Shown: piece by piece, positions 38,465 through 45,334 of the stretch
Position numbering within the stretch: position 1 is the stretch's first letter
Layout of the letters: each line of letters starts with the position of its first letter
Assembly (NCBI GenBank): GCA_947493215.1
Contig: CANLQE010000001.1
Coordinates: 2,295,404 to 2,359,403, forward strand
Reading direction: 5' to 3'
Length of the DNA: 64,000 nucleotides
Source of the DNA: an uncultured Sphingomonadaceae bacterium
GTDB taxonomy: Bacteria; Pseudomonadota; Alphaproteobacteria; Sphingomonadales; Sphingomonadaceae
Notes under the pieces: model-generated
Seen by the model: the letters and a program-made list of their open reading frames with translations, nothing else
What the model was told of the DNA's origin: nothing
Database searches by the model: none
Translations under genes and position numbers: made by a program

Positions 38465-38718
38465 TTTTTGCGGATATAAAAATAATCTCGTAGATTGATT
38501 TCCCCTAAAACCCCGAACGCAATCGAAGGGCAACTGGATGCAAGCGTAACAGGCATCAAATCCTAAATAGTTCAAATTGCGGCCATCCTAAATGATGCTA
38601 ACATGCAGTCCGATCTCTGCCCGCTCTGGAGTGTCGCCGCTTTATCCCGAAAGCGGACACTGGCATCTCCGGTGGTCACAGGAATATTGGATAAAAAGGT
38701 TGATCCTAAAGAACGTTT
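38465..38718. other. Non-coding spacer after tRNA-Lys
   Basis: No gene seen. It holds hairpin copy C. A 68-codon plus-strand frame covering the repeat (38603-38809) has no domain and is probably spurious. Confidence 0.5.
38630..38661. repeat. Hairpin repeat, copy C
   Basis: AGTGTCGCCGCTTT pairs with AAAGCGGACACT across ATCCCG; one unpaired G. Same core as the other copies. Confidence 0.72.
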
Positions 38719-38802
38719 ATGCCCCAAAATAAACAATCGATATTATCTAAGTTTAACCATGAATGGGCAAAGCTTCATTCGACGAGACAGCCAATGGGCT
38801 GA
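38719..38802 (+). pseudogene. 5' part of DUF3885-like gene, ended by in-frame TGA
   Basis: ATG followed by 27 codons (MPQNKQSILSKFNHEWAKLH, then STRQPMG) and then TGA at 38800-38802, immediately followed in the same frame by ATGCTAAGAACC. The N-terminal residues contain the kind of Trp/Leu-rich lead-in expected before the DUF3885 signature, so a single stop appears to cut an originally continuous gene. Re-initiation at the adjacent ATG is possible. Confidence 0.55.
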
Positions 38803-39273
38803 ATGCTAAGAACCGATAAGACCCTCCCATGGCTTCGTCTTCATTCATTATCGGACTCCAAACGATACGCTGAAAATGACGCCGATCTTGATGTCATCCT
38901 CTCGCGCGCGAATGAAATTGGTGACAAGCTCCTTGGCCCAGGAGCGCCATGCTGGATGATTGAGGCGCGTGCAGACGACATCACTGGCACTGGTGAATAT
39001 GTTGGTCAGTTCCCTGAGGAAGATGATCCTCACGGAATGGTTTGGCGATATTTCGTCAAATCTGTTGATTGGAAAGCAGGATTGTTCAACAAAGTGTTGG
39101 CAGATATTGCTGGTGATGGAGCTTACTATATTGTGTGGATGGCTAGAAATGGGAGCGCTTTATTTGCGCCGTACGATGGCGGTTTTGACCTGTTCCCTTT
39201 TAGTTTTGAACAAGTGGAAACTCTTAAAGCGGATTGGTCCGATTGGCTTTCTTCACATCCTGAAGGACTTTAG
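38803..39273 (+). CDS. DUF3885-like protein
   Basis: 156-residue protein of unknown function resembling DUF3885 family members by LPWLRLHSLSDSKRYAENDAD and CWMIEARADDITGTG, with MVWRYFVKSVDWKAGLFN and YIVWMARNGSALFAPYDGGF in the later half (the family pattern of Trp/Tyr-rich strands). The starting ATG lies directly after an in-frame TGA, so the protein may lack about 28 N-terminal residues compared with relatives. Next to hairpin copy C in an accessory stretch; possibly an immunity or regulator-type protein but nothing here shows that. Confidence 0.65.
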   Translation: MLRTDKTLPWLRLHSLSDSKRYAENDADLDVILSRANEIGDKLLGPGAPCWMIEARADDITGTGEYVGQFPEEDDPHGMVWRYFVKSVDWKAGLFNKVLADIAGDGAYYIVWMARNGSALFAPYDGGFDLFPFSFEQVETLKADWSDWLSSHPEGL

Positions 39274-39375
39274 TAACATCCGTTACATCCGAACACCAAA
39301 TCAAAATTGTAAGTAGAAACACGGGCACCGAGTCTCAGGTTGATCACGCAATCACAATTGCTTGAAGTTCGGCCG

Positions 39376-39801
39376 TCAATCAGAATCGTTAATGATAAGC
39401 TCCATAGCAGCAACAACCGTTGAAATTGTTTTTTCGCCAAGTAGCTCGTCAACTTTTGCGCTGGTTTGATCCGTTATCGAGGTGGCTTTTTTTACCGTTT
39501 CAGAGCCGAATGTGGTTAGCTTCAACAACCACGCACGACCATCGCTATCATCGCGCAGCCTTGCGACCATTTTGAGATCAATGAATCTGCGCACCATGGC
39601 GGTGATTGCGGAATCATTGAGACCAAGTTCTGTCGCCAATCTGGTTTGGGTAGTGGTTTCTTCGGATGCTATAATCGCAAGAGCAGACATTTGGGCTGTT
39701 GTGACGCCGGCAACTTCGAGCAACCGTCGATCCGACCGTTTCTTCAGAATATGAGCAGCAATCTGCAATCGCGAATAGAATCTAAGGTTTTTTGCCGGCA
39801 T
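39376..39801 (-). CDS. MarR-family transcriptional regulator
   Basis: 141-residue winged-helix repressor. Core: VAGVTTAQMSALAIIASEET, recognition helix region LATELGLNDSAITAMVRRFI and wing GLKMVARLRDDSDGRAW-like KMVARLRDDSDGRAWLLKLT. Divergent from an acyl-CoA dehydrogenase gene; palindromic TGAACT sites in the shared 240-base promoter region are probable operators, so it likely represses that enzyme and itself in response to an acyl-CoA or aromatic acid-CoA ligand (inference). Confidence 0.9.
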   Translation of the reverse strand: MPAKNLRFYSRLQIAAHILKKRSDRRLLEVAGVTTAQMSALAIIASEETTTQTRLATELGLNDSAITAMVRRFIDLKMVARLRDDSDGRAWLLKLTTFGSETVKKATSITDQTSAKVDELLGEKTISTVVAAMELIINDSD

Positions 39802-39832
39802 GTCGCAATGCTAGCGCGTTCCTGGTCATTTG

Positions 39833-39851
39833 TGAACTATTTATAGGTTCA
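39833..39851. promoter_or_regulatory. Probable MarR operator near its own promoter
   Basis: TGAACTAT and ATAGGTTCA arranged as an imperfect inverted repeat. Shares the TGAACT half-site with the stronger palindrome at 39953 and lies about 30 bases upstream of the MarR start, suiting autorepression. Confidence 0.5.
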
Positions 39852-39952
39852 TATGTGAATTATAAATTTTCATAACTAACGAGCTTCTAGAACGTGTTCC
39901 TGCTATTTTTTGTGTTATACCATCGATATTGCCATCTATGTTGATTATGATA

Positions 39953-39970
39953 TAGTTCAATATTGAACTA
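39953..39970. promoter_or_regulatory. Probable MarR operator (perfect 18-bp palindrome)
   Basis: TAGTTCAATATTGAACTA, perfectly symmetric, 72 bases upstream of the acyl-CoA dehydrogenase ATG. Length and half-site spacing match typical MarR sites. Confidence 0.65.
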
Positions 39971-40041
39971 ATTAACGACTCGTGCTTTCTTCAATCCCTT
40001 ATCGGACATCACTGTCCAAACAGCCCAGAAAAGGAACAATA

Positions 40042-41304
40042 ATGACCCAAGATTCAAATGATTCTGAAATGAATGATCTGCGAATGTCTGATAGCGGACG
40101 GGTTCTCTATGACCGAGTGAAGCGCTTTGTTGCCGAAGAAGTAGATCCGATCACAGAGCAATATTTTGCTATGGGTGAAGGTCGTGAAGATCGGTGGAGC
40201 TATGTCCCCGGGCAATTGGAACTGCTGGAAGGCGTGAAAGACAAGGCACGGGAGCAAGGGCTTTGGAATTTCTTTCTGCCGGATGCGGAATCAGGGGAAG
40301 GGCTGAAGAATCTGGACTATGCGTTCATCGCTGGCGTGTTGGGCCAAAACCCTTTGGCCTCTGAGTGTATGAATTGCAGCGCGCCCGATACCGGTAATAT
40401 GGAAGTGCTTGAGCGTGTTGGCACGCCTGCACAGAAGCAAGAGTGGCTTGTTCCCTTGCTTGAAGGAAAAATCCGTTCCGCTTTTGCAATGACGGAGCCA
40501 GGCCATCCATCATCAGATGCGCGGAACATTCGGACAGAGGCCGTTCTCGAAAAAGGCGAATGGGTGATCAACGGAGAAAAATTCTACATTTCCGGCGCCG
40601 GCGACCCGCGTTGCAAAGTCATGATCACCATGGTTCGAACCAATCCAGATGGTCCAAGGCACTCGCAGCAATCTCAAATTCTAGTGCCTATTGATACGCC
40701 TGGTGTTGAGATCGTCGGGCCGATGCATGTCTTTGGTGACGATGACGCGCCGCATGGTCATATGCACATTAAGTTCAACAATGTTCGGGTACCCGAAGAA
40801 AACATCTTACTGGGTGAAGGGCGTGGTTTCGAAATATCTCAGCTCCGCCTTGGACCGGGACGTATTCACCACTGCATGCGTTCCGTTGGTGTAGCGGAAA
40901 GAGCCCTGGATCTGATGATCCATCGCGGCGGCAGCCGGGAAGCCTTTGGTCAGCCTTTGGCCCTACTTGGCAAGAACCTGGAGGTCATTTCACGGGCTCG
41001 TATCGATATTGAGGCCATGCGTCTCATGGTCCTCAAAGCGGCCAAGGCGATGGACGTGATGGGCAATAAACAAGCCCGCGTCTGGGTTTCCATGGTCAAG
41101 GCTTATGTACCTGAGATAACATGCCGCATCATCGATGAAGCCATCCAAATTCATGGCGCAGCTGGTGTATCGCAATGGACACCGCTTTCCCGCATGTATG
41201 CCAATCAAAGAACGTTGCGCCTCGCCGACGGTCCGGATGAGGTCCATCATATGGTGGTTGGCCGGAATGAGATGGGCAATGCAGGTTACAAACCACAGCG
41301 ATAA
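40042..41304 (+). CDS. Acyl-CoA dehydrogenase, MarR-linked
   Basis: 420-residue FAD-dependent acyl-CoA dehydrogenase of the same broad group as the enzyme at 4267 but clearly diverged. Seen: SAFAMTEPGHPSSDARN (flavin loop), WVINGEKFYISGAGDP, LGPGRIHHCMRSVGVAERAL, EAFGQPLALLGKN and QIHGAAGVSQWTPLSRMYANQRTLRLADGP near the C terminus. ATG has AGGAACA upstream; the longer frame adds 20 unrelated residues. Probably regulated by the adjacent MarR protein. Followed by a strong terminator. Confidence 0.93.
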   Translation: MTQDSNDSEMNDLRMSDSGRVLYDRVKRFVAEEVDPITEQYFAMGEGREDRWSYVPGQLELLEGVKDKAREQGLWNFFLPDAESGEGLKNLDYAFIAGVLGQNPLASECMNCSAPDTGNMEVLERVGTPAQKQEWLVPLLEGKIRSAFAMTEPGHPSSDARNIRTEAVLEKGEWVINGEKFYISGAGDPRCKVMITMVRTNPDGPRHSQQSQILVPIDTPGVEIVGPMHVFGDDDAPHGHMHIKFNNVRVPEENILLGEGRGFEISQLRLGPGRIHHCMRSVGVAERALDLMIHRGGSREAFGQPLALLGKNLEVISRARIDIEAMRLMVLKAAKAMDVMGNKQARVWVSMVKAYVPEITCRIIDEAIQIHGAAGVSQWTPLSRMYANQRTLRLADGPDEVHHMVVGRNEMGNAGYKPQR

Positions 41305-41325
41305 GCTTGTGCCTTATTAAATCAA

Positions 41326-41356
41326 GAAAGGCCGGATGTAGTGTCCGGCCTTTTTT
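41326..41356 (+). terminator. Rho-independent terminator after acyl-CoA dehydrogenase
   Basis: AAGGCCGGA pairs with TCCGGCCTT with a 7-base loop, then TTTT. Confidence 0.88.
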
Positions 41357-41357
41357 A

Positions 41358-41701
41358 TGCGTGAAGTATGAATCAATTAGTTTCAAAAACAAATGTAAAT
41401 CGCGGCATCATCGAGGAATTCAAAATATGCCGACAGTGCCGCCCTCAGTTCAGTATCTTCCATGTTAGATGCAATCCCCGTACAATTGATATGCAATCAC
41501 CGGGACGAAATCAAACCTGGCCGCGATACTAGCGCTGGCGAACCGGCCATCTTCGTGCAATTGTAAAGAATGATGATCCGCAGCGAAGAGTCGATCAAGA
41601 AATGTGAGAAGCAGGAGAAGCTCAAGGTTGCGAAGAAGTGCTAGCACGATGAGGCAGATATTTTTTGTTTCCCGGCAACATCGCTGGATTGGCGTCGACC
41701 T
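41358..41701. other. Non-coding or decayed stretch
   Basis: Only short frames: a plus-strand tail reading RSEESIKKCEKQEKLKVAKK and ending Cys-stop (41571-41645) and a minus-strand 60-codon frame with a Leu-rich start. Neither has a recognisable domain. Could be the remains of a gene, or promoter region for the downstream transporter. Confidence 0.4.
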
Positions 41702-43141
41702 TTGAGCTTGCGTGCCGTCGATAGAATTACTTTTGGTATGGGCGGCGCCGTCTATGCTGTAAAAGAAGCGGCATATATCATGTTTGTGCTGCTTTTTTAT
41801 ACCCAGGTCCTGGGCTTGAGTGGCGCAGCGACCGGTGTTGCACTATTTCTGAGCATGGTCTGGGACGGAATCTCCGATCCGATAATGGGGACATGGTCTG
41901 ACCGTTTTCGTAGCCGATGGGGACGCCGCCATCCGTTCATGATCATCAGTGTCATTCCCCTGGGGTTGGGATTTATCACGCTGTTTAATCCACCGCAATT
42001 TATCGCGGCCGAGACCAGCTATCTTGCCGGCTGGCTGCTCGGCTGTTCGATCTGGATCCGCACGGCGCTAACCGTTTTCTCGATCCCGCATCTGGCACTG
42101 GTCGCCGAAATTACACAAAATTATCATGAACGCAGCCGATTGCTGGGCATGCGAACCGGGTCCATGTTTTTACTGACGCTGCTGTTGCCAGCATTCAGCA
42201 TGTATTTTCTTTTTTCGGAAACAGGTGGTCAGGATGGTCGGTTTGTTACCCAAAACTACGTGACCTATGGTTGGATATCGGCTGGTCTTGTTTGGTCTGC
42301 GTCTTTCATCACGATCTGGGGAACCTGGAAATATATCGGCAACACCAAAGTAGCGACGGAAAAAATGCCCTCCAGCAAGGGGTTGGGCGGAATGTGGCGA
42401 GATTTTCTGGCGACCTTTGCCAGCGTCAATTTCCGCAATTTACTCTACTATGATCTCGCCGCATCCTCCTCCTATGGCATTACCGTGGCGCTCAACATCA
42501 TCATCTGGACCTATTATTGGGAACTGGATTCCAGCGACACGGGTTTGGTCCTGGGATTGTCAGTAGTACTGGCTGTACCTTTGGCTCTTTTGACCCTCGG
42601 CCCTTTGGGCAGGCGCTGGCCAAAGCATAAAATCATAACTTTCGCCCTCATATGCATGCTGATCGACATAATGTGGCTGTTTCCGCTGCGCTTGTTTGAC
42701 CTTATCCCGGCCAACGGACATCCCTTCATTTTCTTCGCTCTCACCCTGCAAAACATGCTGTTCATGTATTTCTTCATCATGCGCATCGTTTCTGCCTATT
42801 CGATCACCGCGGACTTGACAGACGAGCATGAAGTGCGGTCGGGCAAAAGGCAGGAAGGCAGTTTTTATTCGGTTTTCGCGTTTACGTCCAAGCTGGGTAC
42901 GGCGGTCGGTCCCTTATTTGGTGGTGTTGCGCTTGACCTTATCGGGCTTAATGAAGGGATGTTGCCGGGTCAGATTGATCAACCTGTTCTTGACGGTTTG
43001 CTTTGGGCCATTTCAATTGGCGTCGTTCCGCTGATGTTGATCGCATTGTATTTCACAACCCGCTTTTCGATGACCGAGCAGCAATTGCTGAACATCCAGA
43101 AGAAAATCGCTGTGCGGATTAGGAAGGGCGAAACGGGTTAA
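41702..43141 (+). CDS. GPH-family (glycoside/pentoside/hexuronide) MFS transporter
   Basis: 479-residue, 12-segment secondary transporter of the GPH:cation symporter type. Recognised by the N-terminal GMGGAVYAVKEAAYIMFVLL, the loop VWDGISDPIMGTWSDRFRSR and WGRRHPFMI (GPH signature D-P-x-x-G-x-x-x-D-R) and internal repeat features. Probably sodium- or proton-coupled sugar or sulfonate uptake; substrate unknown. TTG start is the only candidate in the open frame after the stop at 41642 and has no clear ribosome-binding site, so the exact N terminus is uncertain. No catabolic genes adjoin it. Confidence 0.85.
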   Translation: MSLRAVDRITFGMGGAVYAVKEAAYIMFVLLFYTQVLGLSGAATGVALFLSMVWDGISDPIMGTWSDRFRSRWGRRHPFMIISVIPLGLGFITLFNPPQFIAAETSYLAGWLLGCSIWIRTALTVFSIPHLALVAEITQNYHERSRLLGMRTGSMFLLTLLLPAFSMYFLFSETGGQDGRFVTQNYVTYGWISAGLVWSASFITIWGTWKYIGNTKVATEKMPSSKGLGGMWRDFLATFASVNFRNLLYYDLAASSSYGITVALNIIIWTYYWELDSSDTGLVLGLSVVLAVPLALLTLGPLGRRWPKHKIITFALICMLIDIMWLFPLRLFDLIPANGHPFIFFALTLQNMLFMYFFIMRIVSAYSITADLTDEHEVRSGKRQEGSFYSVFAFTSKLGTAVGPLFGGVALDLIGLNEGMLPGQIDQPVLDGLLWAISIGVVPLMLIALYFTTRFSMTEQQLLNIQKKIAVRIRKGETG

Positions 43142-43361
43142 TTTCCGAGTATTGCGAAGTTGCCCTGAAGAAATACATACGGCAGTGACAATCCGAGCGG
43201 GCAATCGCAGGTATTAGTTTCCACATTATCGCTGATAGGATATCCAATAGATACCAAATATTTCTAGCTTGGCACTGTTAATTGAAACTGAGGCCGACGT
43301 GACGAGCCCTGTAGATCAGCAACCGGGGTTTCTTCAAATTAGTGAATTTATTGCTAGTCAC

Positions 43362-43394
43362 TAATGACTGCTTTTGCGCCCAAAGCGGACATTA
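43362..43394. repeat. Hairpin repeat, copy D
   Basis: TAATGACTGCTTT pairs with AAAGCGGACATTA around TGCGCCC; two mismatched positions in the stem. Lies in the spacer between the transporter and the MBL-fold gene. Confidence 0.72.
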
Positions 43395-43417
43395 AAAGCT
43401 GCGGCAGATTCACCGAC

Positions 43418-44530
43418 TTACTCAAAGTCGTCCCACCAAAGTTCGTTTACGAAAGGCTGGTCCCCTGTCACGATCTCGCCAATCTTTGGAGTCACTATGT
43501 CAACTTCTTTACTTGTTGCGGCAGTTAGAGCACGTTTTATCGGCTCGTCCCAATCATGAAGGGCCAGGTTAAACGTCATCCAGTGCACAGGGAGCATTCG
43601 TTTACCGCCAATATCCAAATGAACCTGAATCGCTTCTTCCGGCGTCATATGAACATCAGTCCAAGCTTGGCCGGGACCGTAGGCTCCAACCTTAACTATA
43701 TTCAGGTCAAACGGTCCTAACCGCTCTCCTATCTCGCTGAACAGCTTCGAATAACCAGAATCGCCGCTGTAAAAAACCTTGTGAGTGGTTCCCGATATGG
43801 ACCAGGAACTCCAGTGCGTGGCTTTGTAGTCTAGTAACCCCCGACTTGAATAATGTCTGTTGGGTGTGGAAACAATCGTCAATCCACCAATTTTTTCGCT
43901 TTGCCACCAATCCATTTCAATTACTTGGGAAGCAGGAATATCCCAGTCTTCAAAATATTGACCTACCCCTAGTGGAACAAAAAATTCTGTTCCTTGAGCC
44001 GCTAAATGGCGAACTGTTGCCTCGTCTAAATGATCGTAATGATTATGGGAAATAACAACAGCATCTATACCCGCCAATTGTTCTAACTCAAGCGGGGCCT
44101 TGTGAGTTCGCTTGGGACCAATGAATTGAAACGGCGATACTCTTTGGGAGAGCACCGGGTCAGTCAAAATACGGTAACCATCAATTTCTACCAATACGCT
44201 GGCATGCCCCAGCCAAATCGTTCGAAGGCCCAGCCTAGGTTTATTTTGCAAATCAGCCGCATCTACTGAAACTACAGGAACAAGACCCTCAGGCTCTCTT
44301 TGTTGCTCTCCAAAAAACTGCTCTCGCATATATTCCATGCCAAGGTCGTTTTCAGCCTGGCGTTCTTCATTCACAAATGCTCCATCAACATAATGTTCAG
44401 AATTTTGCATCCGGCTTTCGCGTTCTTTGGAAATATCGGTGTGAAGATACCAGACCAGCAATCCAGCCATGATGGCGATTCCGAGAAACAAGACTAGAAT
44501 CCGTATCAAAATTTTTAGCAACTTTTTCAT
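43418..44530 (-). CDS. MBL-fold metal-dependent hydrolase (NAPE-PLD-like)
   Basis: 370-residue membrane-anchored metallo-beta-lactamase-fold hydrolase of the UPF0173/NAPE-phospholipase D-like group. N-terminal membrane segment (residues ~8-30), then ERESRMQNSEHYVDGAFVNE, and active-site motif HNHYDHLD with further metal ligands in YSGDSGYSKLF and the late MLPVHWMTFNLALHDW. LGHASVLVEIDGYRILTDPV is the family's opening beta strand. Relatives hydrolyse phospholipid amides or similar. Flanked by hairpin repeats on both sides. Confidence 0.9.
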   Translation of the reverse strand: MKKLLKILIRILVLFLGIAIMAGLLVWYLHTDISKERESRMQNSEHYVDGAFVNEERQAENDLGMEYMREQFFGEQQREPEGLVPVVSVDAADLQNKPRLGLRTIWLGHASVLVEIDGYRILTDPVLSQRVSPFQFIGPKRTHKAPLELEQLAGIDAVVISHNHYDHLDEATVRHLAAQGTEFFVPLGVGQYFEDWDIPASQVIEMDWWQSEKIGGLTIVSTPNRHYSSRGLLDYKATHWSSWSISGTTHKVFYSGDSGYSKLFSEIGERLGPFDLNIVKVGAYGPGQAWTDVHMTPEEAIQVHLDIGGKRMLPVHWMTFNLALHDWDEPIKRALTAATSKEVDIVTPKIGEIVTGDQPFVNELWWDDFE

Positions 44531-44610
44531 GTTCAGATTCTCGTTTCCACTTCAACTGTCCTCGGGACAAGTCTTAGCATTTCTAGCATGGCGGCCACCA
44601 TCTTCAAATC

Positions 44611-44645
44611 TTAACGCCCGCTTTCACGCCCAAAGCGGGCGTTAA
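44611..44645. repeat. Hairpin repeat, copy E (perfect)
   Basis: TTAACGCCCGCTTT and AAAGCGGGCGTTAA pair perfectly over 14 positions around the loop CACGCCC. Compared with copy D both stem sides differ in the same pairs (T-A to C-G), so pairing is maintained. Confidence 0.85.
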
Positions 44646-44737
44646 AGAACCTCAAAAAAACGTATCATAGCGTTGGAGAAGAGGCAGCGCCCTTGGCTCC
44701 ACCTAATCGCTATGCCCGGAAACCCATATCTCGCATG

Positions 44738-44772
44738 AAAAAAGGCGGGCCCCTAAGGAACCCGCCTGAATT
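44738..44772 (-). terminator. Second terminator after hup (minus strand)
   Basis: On the minus strand AGGCGGG...CCCGCCT with a T-run (CCTTTTTT). Sits ~20 bases beyond the first terminator. Confidence 0.75.
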
Positions 44773-44788
44773 TTTCAGAACAAAGTGC

Positions 44789-44821
44789 GAAAAAAAAGGG
44801 AGAGCGCCCAGGCACTCTCCC
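44789..44821 (-). terminator. Rho-independent terminator of hup (minus strand)
   Basis: Read on the minus strand: GGGAGAG, 10-base loop, CTCTCCC then a run of T residues, 8 bases after the hup stop. Confidence 0.88.
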
Positions 44822-44828
44822 GATTTAC

Positions 44829-45104
44829 TTATTTGTTAACGGCGTCTTTCAAGCCCTTGCCGGCTTTGAATTTCGCTTGTGTAGATGCAGGAATCTGCAT
44901 TGGCTCACCCGTGCGTGGGTTACGGCCTGTAGAAGCTTTACGCTTCGATGTAGAAAATGTTCCAAAACCAACGAGACGGACTTCATTGCCGCTCTTCAGT
45001 GAACCTGTAATAGAGTCGAAAACTGCGTCAACGGCTTTGCCCGCATCGCTTTTGCTGAGACCACTGTGATCTGCTACGCTACTGATAAGATCCTGTTTAT
45101 TCAT
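44829..45104 (-). CDS. hup: DNA-binding protein HU
   Basis: Nucleoid protein that bends DNA as a dimer. 91 residues; MNKQDLISSVADHSGLSKSD, GFGTFSTSKRKASTGRNP and RTGEPMQIPASTQAKFKAGK are diagnostic, including the DNA-intercalating arm. Monocistronic with two strong terminators; a possible promoter lies 65-90 bases upstream (AGTCAA/TAACTA on the plus strand, 15-base spacing, not convincing enough to call). GGGGGG just before ATG is a strong ribosome-binding site. Confidence 0.98.
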   Translation of the reverse strand: MNKQDLISSVADHSGLSKSDAGKAVDAVFDSITGSLKSGNEVRLVGFGTFSTSKRKASTGRNPRTGEPMQIPASTQAKFKAGKGLKDAVNK

Positions 45105-45334
45105 AATGGGTATCCCCCCTTCTCTAAAAGCAATTCTTGATTGAATCGCAACTTTGTCTGGCGTCAGTAACTACAAGAACACCCCTTGAGTCAAAGGAAA
45201 ACCGCGGATTTCTGGGTCAAAGTTGTAATATTTATGTCAAATCGTTTAAAAATGCACCATTTCGGACATTTTTAGCCAATTTTACCGTCCAACCATCACT
45301 TATCTCAGGCTCTGCGACTCGCGGTGATCGGCGG

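Noticed and set aside
38603-38809. 68-codon plus-strand frame after tRNA-Lys
   Set aside because: Covers hairpin copy C, has no domain and overlaps the DUF3885-like gene in another frame.
41465-41647. 60-codon minus-strand frame with a Leu-rich start
   Set aside because: No domain or ribosome-binding site; probably chance.
45168-45194. hup promoter (AGTCAA/TAACTA on plus strand)
   Set aside because: Spacing is only 15 bases and the -10 match is poor.
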